A DNA stretch of 64,000 nucleotides from Atriophallophorus winterbourni (lineage: Eukaryota; Platyhelminthes; Trematoda; Plagiorchiida; Microphallidae), in NCBI GenBank assembly GCA_013407085.1, contig JACCGJ010001662.1:1-64000 (forward strand). Direction: 5' to 3'. A program made the position numbers and the translations under genes. Below, one piece after another: positions 1 through 9,959 of the stretch; position 1 is the first letter of the stretch, and each line of letters begins with the position of its first letter. The notes beneath the pieces are model-generated. The model was not told the origin of the DNA. It did not search any database and was given only the letters and a program-made list of their open reading frames with translations.

Positions 1-1131
1 AATTCGCCGAGGCGTCAAAAAGGGTGTGTTCTGGCTCCCACGCTGTTCGGCATTTTCTTTGCTCTACTTCTGAAGTACGCTTTCAGGACGAGAACAGAAG
101 GTATTTAATTACGCACGCGAAATGATGGCAAGCTTTTCAACCTAAACCGGTTGAGAGCACAAACCAAGGCACGAAATGTGCTAATCCGTGACCTGCTGTT
201 TGCCGACGATGCAGACTTTATTGCTCACTCCCAGGAGCACCTTCAGTCTCTAATGGACTGTTTTTCGTCGGCATGCAAAGACTTTGGTCTAACAATAAGC
301 ATGAGCAAGACCAAAGTCCTTAGCCAAGGGACTGTATCGCCTCCCATCATAACTGTTGGAAACTGTCAGCTTGAGTCAGTACATCAGTTCACATACCTTG
401 GTTCAACCATTGCGGATAACCTCTCGCTAGACACGGAGATTGATAAGCGAATTGGCAGAGCAGCTGTCCTTCTGTCCCGTTTGAACTCTCGTGTTTGGGG
501 TAACCGCAAGCTGACTGTAAAGACGAAAATGATGGTGTACAGCGCGTGCGTACTGAACGCTTTACTGTACGGCAGTGAAACCTGGACCACCCACGCAAGA
601 CACGAACGGAAGCTGAATGCTTCCCATCTACGAAGCATCCGTCGTATCTTGAACATATCGTGGATGGACAGAGTGACTAATGCGGAAGTGCTTTTAAAAG
701 CTGGTCTACAGAGCATGTTCACTCTATTGCGACAGCGCCGCCTGCGCTGGCTTGGTCATGTCTATAGAATGGAAAATGGTCGTATTCCGAAAGATCTACT
801 CTATGGTGAGTTGCAACTAGGAAGTCGACCATTGGGCAGACCGCACTTGCGATACAAAGACGTTTGTAAAAGAGATATGAAAGCTCTTGGTATTGACCCG
901 GCGAGTTGGGAAGAACTTGCTCTCGACCGCTCACATTGTAGGCACTGTGTAAAGCGTCGTCTGCATGCTGGGGAGGAGCAGATACAGCTCTTGGCAGCTG
1001 AACGCAGATCACGCCGCCGACGTGCAACTAACGCAATACAACCAAGTTCTGACTATCGTTGCCAGTGCTGCGGGAGAGATTGTTCCTCCCGAATCGGACT
1101 GTTTAGTCACTCAAAAAGCTGCAAAACTTGA
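1..1131 (+). pseudogene. 3' half of a LINE ORF2 (RT C-terminal part plus C2HC finger), cut by the window edge
   Basis: Reading frame 1 is coding from base 1. It starts inside the RT palm (GCVLAPTLFGIFFA), passes one in-frame TAA at 106-108, then runs on with the catalytic FADDADF motif (residues about 66-72), the LINE 'YLGS' block (FTYLGSTIADN), LLYGSETWTTHAR and RRLRWLGHVYRM. It ends in a zinc finger, C-X2-C-X12-H-X3-C, just before the stop at 1131. This order is that of APE-type LINE ORF2 proteins, which copy their RNA at a nicked target. The GVxQG block just before the palm motif is degraded (RRQKG). The 3' UTR is short and the element ends near 1193 (gaaggaggccaacaacaat). Its 5' part lies outside the window. 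A second copy lies at 11180-11484 and a scrap at 32891-32924. Clade assignment (RTE-like or related) is not certain. Confidence 0.85.
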
Positions 1132-1199
1132 ACATTCACGCGTTTGTGATGTACATCCATGGTCGACATCGACCGAAGGAGGCCAACAACAATCTACCT

Positions 1200-2425
1200 G
1201 AGACAAGCTTATCTTTCACGAATTAACAAAATCAAAATTTTATTTTCTCAGCACGGATTTCGTTTCGAAGCGTATTAACAAGAATATCATAACGTGTTTC
1301 GGCAAGTAACTGCCAGAAAGCGCACATGCTGACCTCGACAAATTCATGTTTTTAACCAGGCAAATTTTGTTTTTGACCTCATTTAATCGATATAACAGAG
1401 AAAGTGAAACTTTATCAATTCAATTACAATCATTTGTACACTGTAAATTCATATCTTTTATCGTCAATTTCAGGTTACCAGTAATTCGATACACTGGAAT
1501 CGAAAAGAGAAGCATCATGAAAGCTTACCTCTTCAACTAAATAACTCGCGTGTATAAATAAATGGTGTCTAGTATATACGAGGCTGGATTTTGTTCCAAA
1601 CCGTTATAGATTGAACAATTTGCGTCAAAAATGATTACTCCTGCAAAACGCGAATTATTAATCAGCAGTAAAATGTCTCTATCATTGTTAAATTGTATTT
1701 GGCGTGATATTTTATAATATATAACAAACGTTGGTGTATATTTATAACATATATGGCATAATTTGTATATAAACATATGTAACATATAACAATCACATAT
1801 TGATCTTCAAACATGTCTGTCCCATTGTCAATTCGGTTTTATTTGTCAATCGATTTCTTACAAACCGCTAAAGTCCAAGCCTTCGCCACACACAACTCGT
1901 TTAACCGTCATTGACGCTTTTCACACAGTTCGGTTGCGGCTGCGGTTTTCCATCTTCTCATACTGATCCACGATGTGATTACTCTAACCGTTCTAATGCA
2001 AACCCTCCGAAAGCCGAAATATTACGAGTTCGCAAATATGGTCATTGGTATTTTCAGTGCATCTTGCTCTTGCGTTGTGCCAGTGGTTGATGTTCTGTAT
2101 GTCGTACAAAAGCTCGTCTAAAATTTATACTGAATTCTCTCTGAGAAAATGATCATAACCTTGTTAATGTATCAATATGGGAAACATTTTAATTCGTTCA
2201 TTCACGTTTCGGACGGTACACATTATAAGGAAACATTCTTAACATTAGATTTTTCTGTGATTCTGGATCAAATTATGAGGTTTTCGTCAAATCTTGAAAT
2301 GAGCACTATCTGTTTCAGTTAGTTTTATTTCAAGCTATTGATTTGATGGTGAGAGCTGTAATAATTAAAATACACTTCGCAGATTAGAAGTTTACGTCAA
2401 CAAACCTCAATAATCATAGACCAAA
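1200..2425. repeat. 1.2 kb dispersed repeat, copy A (uninterrupted)
   Basis: This stretch is repeated nearly base for base at 5499-6121 plus 8581-9191, where a Gypsy-type element splits it. Both copies start at gagacaagctta and end at tcatagaccaaa. Copy A abuts the LINE 3' end on the left and the PLE 3' end on the right. I see no long reading frame, no terminal inverted repeat and no TG...CA ends, so the class is unknown. It keeps the empty target site (ctgtc, 1817-1821) of the Gypsy insertion in copy B. Confidence 0.8.
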
Positions 2426-2428
2426 GTT

Positions 2429-2474
2429 TTTGGGTAACGTTTCACTTCTGACACAGAAGCTTCGTCAGACCAAG
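2429..2474 (-). ncRNA. Hammerhead ribozyme motif (minimal type I) in PLE1 3' end
   Basis: Read on the minus strand: stem I UUGGU, core CUGACGA (2468-2462), a stem II of seven pairs (GCUUCUG with CAGAAGU, loop UGU), core GAAAC (2443-2439), then the self-complementary stem III ACGU, U at the cleavage position, and ACCCAA closing stem I with one bulge. An extra A precedes the base of stem II. Minimal type I hammerheads with very short, self-complementary stem III are known from Penelope-like elements. Activity is inferred, not shown. Confidence 0.75.
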
Positions 2475-2780
2475 GGTGATAGTCAGGACAGGGAACATGA
2501 TTAAGTAGCGGTCAACCCACCACCACTTATTTGACCTTACCCTTAAACAGTCTATAGTACGCTTACCGTGTGTCACGTCTGGTGGGAATGACCAGGATCA
2601 GTGGTCCATTTTCCTCAGTGTGTATCCAAATCAATCCCATACAAGTGAACACGGTCAAGGTCAGTTGACACAGCTGCCCACATACGTAAAAGTACATAAC
2701 TAACGGGGTTAAGGTTAACCTATTTTTGAAGAAAAACAATAATCTTATTAACTAGTAGGTATAAGGTGAATAATAACTAT

Positions 2781-4790
2781 TTACCGTCGCAGTAGTGCCG
2801 AGCGCCAGATTGTGGAGATTTCTACCCCATCCACCTTATTGACTGCCAGTGGACCTGCCTTCGCAATTTCGACCGCCTCCGCATGTAGGCGTTCGCTATA
2901 CGGTTTAATACCGCGTCTTAATATTTCCACATTGTCTAGATCGACGCTGTGGCCCGTATCTAAAACGTGCTCCGCCAAGGCGGAATCACGAATAAGGGAT
3001 TGATATTCCCTCGCATCCCGGGGCTGTCTCCGTACACGCTTTCGGTGTTCTTCGATTCTAGTGTGAATTTCCCTGGAAGTCTGGCCTATGTAAACACCCG
3101 AACAGTCCTTGCAGTTGATTCTGTAGATGCTGTTCGTGACGCTAGATAAAGGTGTCTTATCCTTGAGGTGCATCAGAACCGAACGGATAGTTTTCCCTTT
3201 CTTATAAGTCACGCGTATGGCCGCCTGGTTCAAGATTCTACGTATCGCTTCAGATGTGCATTTTACGTAAGGTATACAAACTGTATCTCGCCAATTTTTC
3301 TCCGATTTTTCTGACGGGTATTTTACCTTCATCAATTGGCGTTTTATAAAACTTTTTGGATAACCGTGGTCAATGAGCCTTTGGCTCGCTTCACGGTGCG
3401 CCTGTTTACGGTCTCTTTCGTCGCTGCACAGGTGTTCTATCTTATGGAAAATGGAACAAGATATGGAGCTAAAGACTTGTCTTGGATGAGCGGAAGAGTA
3501 TCGTAGTACAGCATCTGTATCGATAGGTTTCCGGTAGACAGAAGTTTTCATTTTCCCGTCTACTTTTTGTGCTAAACAGTCCAAAAATGGAAGATTGCCT
3601 GAGCAAGACTCAACTTCCTTTGTGACCGTAATACGTGGGTCTATTTCATTTAAATAGTTGAAGAATGCCTCTAACTGATCTCGCTTGATGATAACAAATG
3701 TGTCATCAACATAGCGCCACCATAATTTTGGCTTGAGCCCTTCATTGTTAAGGGCTTTGTTCTCGAAATGCTCCATATACATGTTCGCAAGTACTGGAGA
3801 TATCGGTGAACCCATCGCCAACCCTTCTTTTTGTCTATATAATTGCTCATTAAATATGAAGTGGTTCATGTTTAGGCAGATCGATACGCCGTTGATAATT
3901 TGCTGGACGCTCAAGTTTGTGCGATCTGACAAACTGGCATCAGATTCCAAGGCCTGTCTAGCTAGTGCTAACGCACTTGTTGTATCGACGTTGGTGAACA
4001 AAGCGCTAACCATTATTTCGTCGTCATCAATTGTTACTGACTTTAAGCGTGCTGCAAAGTCATATGCGTTCTTGATGAACGAGGCTGTATTGCCGACTAA
4101 AGGTTTCAACAAATAAGCCAAATGTCTAGCTAACTCGTGTGCAGGTGATCCGATACCATCGACGATAGGTCTTACAGGAATGCCATCTTTATGTATTTTA
4201 GGCAGGCCGTAGAACCTAGGAGTTAGAGTAGACTTGGGATACAGGTTATACCACAAGCCCTTTCCCAAACTCTCCTTAACGCCACGCAAATACCTAGAGA
4301 CTACCATTTTGCAGTTATTCATTACCCTTTTCATTTTTCCATTATCTATCCGTTCATAAGGGCCCTCGGATAAGTGTACCCCAACCTTGTCGACATAATC
4401 TCTTTTGTTCAAAATTACCGTTACTTTCCCTTTATCAGCCTTAGTAATGACTATATTCGTATCTTGCTTCAGCGTAAGAAGTGCTTGTCTTTCATGTGAA
4501 TCAAGGTTTGCATCGCCTTGTTCCTGGTTTTTAATGACGCCAACGATACAGTTTCTTATCGAGTCTGCCTGTTCATTAGGAAGTGCATTTGATGACCTTT
4601 CAATACATGGGATAATATCCTCAGCCTTCATAAAGCTCTTACTTATGCAGAAATTCAAGCCCTTCTGCAAAAATCTTCGCTCAGCTTGCGAAAGTTGCCG
4701 ATTAGATAAATTCAAAACACTAGAATACTGGTTGCTAGATAATGTCTTATTAGATTTATTAGATGAATGTTTCTTATATAACTCTAACAA
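2781..4790 (-). CDS. PLE1 reverse transcriptase with GIY-YIG endonuclease (open but probably inactive)
   Basis: 669 codons. N-terminal PLE signature NLSNRQLSQAERRFLQKGLNF near residues 28-48. RT palm: the motif A region reads EIMVSALFTNV, so the segment carrying the first catalytic aspartate seems to be missing. Motif B region KEGLAMGSPISPVLANMYM, motif C WWRYVDDTF intact. C-terminal GIY-YIG domain: YRINCKDCSGVYIGQTSREI, then R and EEH. PLE enzymes nick DNA with the GIY-YIG domain and copy RNA with the RT domain, which is related to telomerase. The frame opens with TTG after an upstream stop, and the first ATG is near residue 54, so the N-terminus is uncertain. Loss of the motif A aspartate should abolish polymerisation even though the frame is open. 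Confidence 0.85.
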   Translation of the reverse strand: MLELYKKHSSNKSNKTLSSNQYSSVLNLSNRQLSQAERRFLQKGLNFCISKSFMKAEDIIPCIERSSNALPNEQADSIRNCIVGVIKNQEQGDANLDSHERQALLTLKQDTNIVITKADKGKVTVILNKRDYVDKVGVHLSEGPYERIDNGKMKRVMNNCKMVVSRYLRGVKESLGKGLWYNLYPKSTLTPRFYGLPKIHKDGIPVRPIVDGIGSPAHELARHLAYLLKPLVGNTASFIKNAYDFAARLKSVTIDDDEIMVSALFTNVDTTSALALARQALESDASLSDRTNLSVQQIINGVSICLNMNHFIFNEQLYRQKEGLAMGSPISPVLANMYMEHFENKALNNEGLKPKLWWRYVDDTFVIIKRDQLEAFFNYLNEIDPRITVTKEVESCSGNLPFLDCLAQKVDGKMKTSVYRKPIDTDAVLRYSSAHPRQVFSSISCSIFHKIEHLCSDERDRKQAHREASQRLIDHGYPKSFIKRQLMKVKYPSEKSEKNWRDTVCIPYVKCTSEAIRRILNQAAIRVTYKKGKTIRSVLMHLKDKTPLSSVTNSIYRINCKDCSGVYIGQTSREIHTRIEEHRKRVRRQPRDAREYQSLIRDSALAEHVLDTGHSVDLDNVEILRRGIKPYSERLHAEAVEIAKAGPLAVNKVDGVEISTIWRSALLRR

Positions 4791-5007
4791 CTTGTTGAAC
4801 TAACGGTTTTGTCTTTTTCCTATTTGCTCCGTTTATGTGGCCAGAACTTCCGCGTGCTTTCCAAAAATTCTGCAGAAATCCGCTTCGGATAATTCAACTC
4901 GCAGTTTCGACATCATTCTTGAGGCTTTCGATCGAGCGGCAAATAGGGTTTCATTGACCCGGTGGATCCTTTGTTTCAAAAACACTTTGGATGCGCCAGA
5001 ATACTAG

Positions 5008-5262
5008 ATGAAACGTTACGCAGGTCCGATGAGGATAAAACGAAATTTGTTACATAACTTGTTCACATTAGCAACTCAGATTTGCTCTGAAAAGCATTTA
5101 GCTGAGCATCATTCGCTGCTAAAGATTTTATTGAGTGAAAATGTTTATTTAGCGTGTTTAATCGAGAAACATTTTCGCGCAGCGCGTAGGAAGTTACCCG
5201 TTACGGCAGTACCGAAGAATAAAGTTATAAATATATATAAATATATATTACGAAACTTGTAG
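5008..5262 (+). pseudogene. RT C-terminal fragment of another PLE-like element
   Basis: 84 codons after an in-frame stop at 5005-5007. KRNLLHNLFTLATQICSEKH followed by LLKILLSENVYLACLIEKHF resembles the block after motif C in PLE-type RTs (R-KNL---L--RA--IC...L--NGYP-FI). It lies on the plus strand, opposite to PLE1, so it is a separate insertion. Short and degenerate; it could instead derive from another non-LTR RT. Confidence 0.35.
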
Positions 5263-5498
5263 AAATTCTCCTGGATGTGACCGAGTACTCATGTACACAT
5301 TGTGGATGACACAGCTTGTTTAAGGGAACGAACAATGTTAGCAGGTAGATTGGTTACTAATATTCAAAGTATAATTCGTCGGAACTTATTTCATTCTATG
5401 GTCAGTGCTATGTTAATGTTATCATATTCTCGGTTCAATTTCGTTTTCGTATTATACTTCAGGTTAACGTAGCAATAAATTTAGTAAGTAATCGACCC
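5263..5498. other. Spacer without recognisable feature
   Basis: AT-rich sequence between the RT fragment and repeat copy B. I see no reading frame, hairpin or repeat here. Confidence 0.5.
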
Positions 5499-6121
5499 GA
5501 GACAAGCTTATGTTTTACGAATTAACAAAATCAAAATTTTATTTTCTCAGCACGGATTTCGTTTCGAAGCATATTAACAAGAATATCATAACGTGTTTCG
5601 GCAAGTAACTGCCAGAAAGCGCACATGCTGACCTCGACAAATTCATGTTTTTAACCAGGCAGATTTTGTTTTTGATCTCATTTAATCGATATAACAGAAA
5701 AAGCGAAACTTTATCATTTCAATTACGATCATTTGTACACTGTAAATTCATATATTTTATCGTCAATTTCAGTTTACCAGTAATTCAATAAACTGGAATC
5801 GAATGGAGAAGCATCATGAAAGCTTACCTGTTCAACTGAATAACTCGCGTGTATAAATAAATGATGACTAGTATATACGAGGCTGGATTTTGTTCCAAAC
5901 CTTTATAGATTCAACAATTTACGTCAAAAATGATTACTCCTGAAAAACGCGAATTATTTATCAGCAGTAAAATGTCTCTTCCATTGTTGAATTTTATTTG
6001 ACGCGATATTTTATAACATATAACAAACGTTGGTGTATATTTATAACATATATGGCATAACATGTATACGAAACATATGTAACATATAACAATCACATAT
6101 TGATCTTCAAACATGTCTGTC
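5499..6121. repeat. 1.2 kb dispersed repeat, copy B, left part
   Basis: Matches copy A from gagacaagctta (1200) to the target site ctgtc (6117-6121), where the LTR element begins. The match resumes at 8581. The break point proves that the repeat was there before the LTR element. Confidence 0.8.
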
Positions 6122-6372
6122 TGTTGTGTTTTTGGGAGCGAGTTCCGGCTGACCCAACACTCACGAAAGTGGTAGAAGACGACTGACAGAATGCATCGTT
6201 TTATTTACAGCTCATTTGTATATATATGTACAATGAACGAAAGTGAAGCCAAGCTACTGAAGCCAAGCTGCTATATTGATTAAATCGGCGATTTATGTTC
6301 ACTTGATTAAAAACGATCAATACTTCCAAATCAGTGCGAGTTTTGGCGTGCATAGATTGAACGACCTTGACA
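6122..6372 (-). repeat. 3' LTR of the Gypsy-type element
   Basis: 251 bp. In element orientation it starts TGTCAAGG and ends CAACA. It holds a TATATATA stretch (complement of 6219-6227) and AATAAA (complement of 6200-6205), the likely promoter and polyadenylation signals. Confidence 0.9.
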
Positions 6373-6383
6373 CATCCCCCTGC
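6373..6383 (-). other. Polypurine tract
   Basis: In element orientation GCAGGGGGATG lies immediately before the 3' LTR, the place and composition expected of the plus-strand primer of Gypsy-type elements. Confidence 0.7.
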
Positions 6384-6396
6384 GAAAAAAGGAGGT

Positions 6397-7527
6397 TTAC
6401 CTTCGGTCTATGTACGCCTTGTTTCTTGGATTGATTTGAAATGATTGAACCATTATTCTTCTTCGTGTTCGGTATCTTCTTTCTTGTGTCCCGTCTGTGC
6501 GATGTTGTTCAGCAAGACGCTTGTCGACTCTTTGCCATTGTACATTAGTGCTGATAGGTTTATTTTGAGAAACATTCGGTGCCAACGCATGGAAATCGTT
6601 ATACTGCTTTCGAGAACCACGAGTTGCGTTTTTCTGTGAAGCATTCGCCTTAGAGCCACATGGACCACCTTTACAGAAAACCGGTTCCTCTTTATAGTCG
6701 CTTGATCTTGTGAAATGGCCACGAATAAATTTGCTTTCTTTATAGTTTCGAGAACTGTTTTTGCAACGAATACCTTGCTGCCTGCGTGGTTGTTCGCTAC
6801 GAGCATTGATTCTTCTTGGAAGTCTTGCAGCGTTTAAAAAGACTGTGTTGAGAGTTTTATGCTTTGTAGAATCATTGTCACCTTGAAGCGATTCGTTCCG
6901 GATATCGTAACCATGTTTGCGTATCAACTGTCGACATGTTCTTGATAAAGAATTTGTCTGGCACACAGTTGCAGGTTTTGTTGAACACAGATCTTTTAAA
7001 GGCACACTAAGTAAATTCAGTCGTTCGATCCAATCAATTCCAAGCAAATCAAGTTTATCATGAGGCGTCAAGTAAACTAAACCAGTTGCTTGCTCACCAT
7101 TGAAATCAATCTTACAAGTAAATTGTCCGTCAATCCGCAGTGGTTCACCAGAGGCATTTCGCACATTCATTTCCGTGGGATAGACTGTTGGGCAGCCAAT
7201 CTTCTTCCACGTTGAGCGGGAAATCAATGTGACGTCTGAGGCGGTGTCAATTTGCAACGAAACAGTCTTGCCTTGAATTCTCACTGCGACATATTTACGT
7301 CTGCTTGCCAAATCTGCTTCAAAGGTTGCAATGACCGCATTGATTCTGCCCCGGTTTCCATTCGATTTTGGATTATGAAGACTGTTTGCACCGGTCCTAT
7401 AGTTTTTTCTGCAATGTGACTCTTTGTGACCAATGCGCTTGCACCTGCGGCACTTATAGGTTCTGAACGGACAATCTTTCGAATAGTGCCATCGACCGCA
7501 ATTCCAACAGGCACTTTTGGGTTGCAA
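6397..7527 (-). pseudogene. Gypsy-type nucleocapsid zinc knuckles and aspartic protease (pol truncated)
   Basis: Same frame as gag, separated from it only by the TAA at 7528-7530. Two zinc knuckles come first (CWNCGRWHYSKDC and CRRCKRIGHKESHC, residues about 8-38), then an aspartic protease with active-site LQIDTASDVTLIS (near residue 92) and the second block DLLGIDWIERL. A basic tail of about 190 residues matches no RT, RNase H or integrase motif and may be what remains after an internal deletion. Protease would cut the Gag-Pol polyprotein; without polymerase the copy depends on a helper. The frame has no ATG at its start, as expected for a continuation of gag. Confidence 0.8.
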
Positions 7528-8313
7528 TTACTTTTTGGGAGGACTTTGCGAACTACAGTGTGCTGCTGTGTTCTTGTACACTTGAGGATCTATTTTCTGT
7601 CCGGCGTTTTCAATCAACTTGGTGTCATGCTTGAGGTTCATCATTCTGTGACATTCTGCTGCAATGTCTTGGAGGGTCATTTCCGGCTCGTGCTCCAGTC
7701 TGCTCAGAATTTTTGTTCTAACGTCTGCGTCTGCTGGCGATTGAAGACTGCAAACGAACATCAAGCATTTGAACTGATTTGGCGTCATCGAACCGAGCTT
7801 GAATCTTTCACACTCTCGATTGATGATAGCAGCATGGGTAGTGTAGTCGTCTGTTGCTTTTTTCATCAGTTTGAGACAGTTGTAACGAATGCTGAATAAG
7901 GATGATTGTTCTCCAAAGATTGTCGTGAGTGTTGCAATGGTTTCATCAAAGCTAAACTCTCGAGCACATTTTGGAAGAATGTAGTTAGTGTAACGTTCGT
8001 GCTCAACAGGACCAAGTTTTCTCAACAATAGGCGAACAAGCCATGCATCACCTTGACCTGCTAGTTCAACTCGGAAAATGTCTTCGTATTTCTGAAACCA
8101 AGCATTGAATGTTGTTCCCGATTCTGTATCAAAATGGAACTCTGTGATGGATGCTGCGATTGAGTCAATTGATTGCTGCTGTGACTGTTCTTTCTGTTCT
8201 TCTTTGATATTCAGCTTCTGAGAAAAAAGTTCAATGAGCTGCTTCTGTGATTTTTCAAACTGTGCTTGCTGTTGCTGAAGTAATGCTTGCATTTGCTCAA
8301 AGCTGATAGCCAT
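7528..8313 (-). CDS. Gypsy-type Gag capsid protein
   Basis: 261 codons from an ATG only 17 bases inside the 5' LTR. It has a Gln-rich coiled N-terminus (MQALLQQQQAQFEK), then a capsid-like retrotransposon gag domain: FNAWFQKYEDIFRVEL, AWLVRLLLRKLGPVEHERY, CERFKLGSMTPNQFKCLMF, and a C-terminal QDIAAECHRMMNLKHD. Gag would form the cytoplasmic particle that packages the element RNA. It ends in SPPKK then TAA, directly followed in frame by the zinc-knuckle part, so nucleocapsid is made only by read-through or the stop is a lesion. Confidence 0.85.
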   Translation of the reverse strand: MAISFEQMQALLQQQQAQFEKSQKQLIELFSQKLNIKEEQKEQSQQQSIDSIAASITEFHFDTESGTTFNAWFQKYEDIFRVELAGQGDAWLVRLLLRKLGPVEHERYTNYILPKCAREFSFDETIATLTTIFGEQSSLFSIRYNCLKLMKKATDDYTTHAAIINRECERFKLGSMTPNQFKCLMFVCSLQSPADADVRTKILSRLEHEPEMTLQDIAAECHRMMNLKHDTKLIENAGQKIDPQVYKNTAAHCSSQSPPKK

Positions 8314-8315
8314 TT

Positions 8316-8327
8316 TCCCGTCGCCAA
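8316..8327 (-). other. Primer-binding site (tRNA-Ser type)
   Basis: In element orientation TTGGCGACGGGA lies three bases inside the 5' LTR. TGGCGACG is the complement of an acceptor end CGTCGCCA, as in some serine tRNAs. The tRNA identity is an inference. Confidence 0.5.
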
Positions 8328-8330
8328 GTC

Positions 8331-8580
8331 TGTTGTGTTTTTGGAGCGAGTTCCGGCTGACCCAACACTCACGAAAGTGGTAGAAGACGACTGACAGAAT
8401 GCATCGTTTTATTTACAGCTCATTTGTATATATATGTACAATGAACGAAAGTGAAGCCAAGCTACTGAAGCCAAGCTGCTATATTGATTAAATCGGCGAT
8501 TTATGTTCAGTTGATTAAAAACGATCAATACTTCCAAATCAGTGCGAGTTTTGGCGTGCATAGATTGAACGACCTTGACA
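8331..8580 (-). repeat. 5' LTR of the Gypsy-type element
   Basis: 250 bp, one base shorter than the other LTR (a G missing near 8345) with one substitution (cacttg in one, cagttg in the other). It is followed by the second ctgtc duplication. Confidence 0.9.
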
Positions 8581-9191
8581 CTGTCCCATTGTGTATTCGG
8601 TTTTATTTGTCAATCGATTTCTACAAACCGCTAAAGTCCAAGCCTTCGCCACACACAACTTGTTTAACCGTCATTGACGCTTTTCACACAGTTCGATTGC
8701 GGCTGCGGTTTTCCATCTTCTCATACTGATCCACGATGTGGTTACTCTAACCGTTCTAATGCAAACCCTCCGAAAGCCGAAATATTACGAGTTCGCAAAT
8801 GTGGTCATTGGTATTTTCAGTGCATCTTGCTCTTGCGTTGTGCCAGTGGTTGATGTTCTGTATGTCGTACAAAAGCTCGTCTAAAATTTATACTGAATTC
8901 TCTCTGAGAAAATGATCATAACCTTGTTAATGTATCAATATGGGAAACATTTTAATTCGTTCATTCACGTTTCGGACGGTATACATTATAAGGAAACATT
9001 CTTCTCAACATTAGATTTTTCTGTGATTCTTGATCAAATTATGAGGTTTTCGTCAAATCTTGAAAGGAACACTATCTGTTTCAGTTAGTTTTATTTCAAG
9101 CTATTTATTTGATGGTGAGAGCTGTAATAATTAAAATACACTTCGCAAATTAGAAGTTTACGTCAACGAACCCCAATAATCATAGACCAAA
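8581..9191. repeat. 1.2 kb dispersed repeat, copy B, right part
   Basis: Continues copy A from the ctgtc target site to tcatagaccaaa. A few substitutions and a small insertion (cttctcaac against cttaac) separate it from copy A. Confidence 0.8.
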
Positions 9192-9559
9192 TCAAATGTT
9201 TGTTGTTTTACCCATAATATTCCACAAATATGGAACGATGGATTATTTTAACGCTTGTGCAATGTATTTTTAAGCGAAAAATATTTGTAACGTAAATTGT
9301 GTTTTTTTCAATACTGGATTTTCGGTCTGAGCGATTAAAGCACCAAATTAAATCAAATTCTATCATATGGTCCGTATCTCAAAACATTTATTGGTATGCA
9401 TTGCAGTTGAGCTCTGATGAGAGCGATGCTCCATCACAGTGCATACTTTGGATGAACTTACTTTCGAAATCTGAATTGAGACCTTAATGACGAATTGCTT
9501 ATTCCAAAATTAAAAAATTAACTATTTGATACCTCAATGAAAATACATTAACGTATGCT
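9192..9559. other. No recognisable feature
   Basis: AT-rich sequence without supported coding frame or repeat. Confidence 0.4.
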
Positions 9560-9800
9560 TTTGGGTTCACTGAAGTGTTAGGTCTTATGGGATTTCTTGA
9601 CAGTTCGGTGGTCGGTTAAGAGACCCTGGGCAATTGTCAGGTACTTTTTCGGATACATGTCGTTCACGCACTGTTTGTTAAAAGTGAGTTGCTTCTGTTA
9701 ATGTGGATAAGTGCAGCCAATTCTAACGTGGCGGAATAGCTAAGCAATTAACACACCAGCTTTGCATCAAGCACACTTCACGTTCGAATGTTGATATGTG
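9560..9800. repeat. Degenerate dispersed repeat with tRNA-like stretch, copy 1
   Basis: Shares spaced blocks with 9960-10170: an opening ttaggt..., then tggata(a/t)gtgcagc, then (g)ttgc/ggc-gaatagc. The end holds a tRNA-like segment (tggcggaatagctaag, and cgttcgaatgt resembling a B box at about 9783), so it may be an old tRNA-derived SINE. Confidence 0.35.
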
Positions 9801-9959
9801 AATGAATATGAACGGCTCTAATGAGGTCGAAAATCGAGTCCAGTGTTGCTTTGGATGGAATTCACACTGAAATCTGATCGACACGGTACTGATGAGTAGT
9901 GTAACCGAAATTAAAAATTAATTCTCTGAATTTCAATTGAGAAATTATAGCCAATATTC

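Larger units (their letters stand above)
2426..4803 (-). mobile_element. Penelope-like retroelement (PLE1)
   Basis: A minus-strand PLE: one long reading frame with reverse transcriptase and a C-terminal GIY-YIG endonuclease, then a 3' UTR of about 350 bp that ends in a hammerhead-like motif next to repeat copy A. The 3' UTR recurs twice, in inverted orientation to itself, around PLE2 (13305-13682 and 14640-15007), which defines the family. No matching 5' repeat is seen beyond 4803, so the copy is 5'-truncated or its 5' leader is unrecognised. Confidence 0.85.
6122..8580 (-). mobile_element. Internally deleted Ty3/Gypsy-type LTR retrotransposon
   Basis: Two direct LTRs (6122-6372 and 8331-8580) differ at two positions that I can see. 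They bound a minus-strand gag and a zinc-knuckle/protease frame. The insertion is flanked by the 5 bp duplication ctgtc (6117-6121 and 8581-8585), and repeat copy A shows the empty site. RT, RNase H and integrase are absent, so the 2.46 kb copy is non-autonomous. Near-identical LTRs imply a recent insertion. Confidence 0.92.

Noticed and set aside
2426..5498. Repeat copies A and B as long terminal repeats of one large element enclosing PLE1
   Set aside because: They lack LTR-type ends, a primer site and a polypurine tract, and PLE1 with its own terminus explains the interior.
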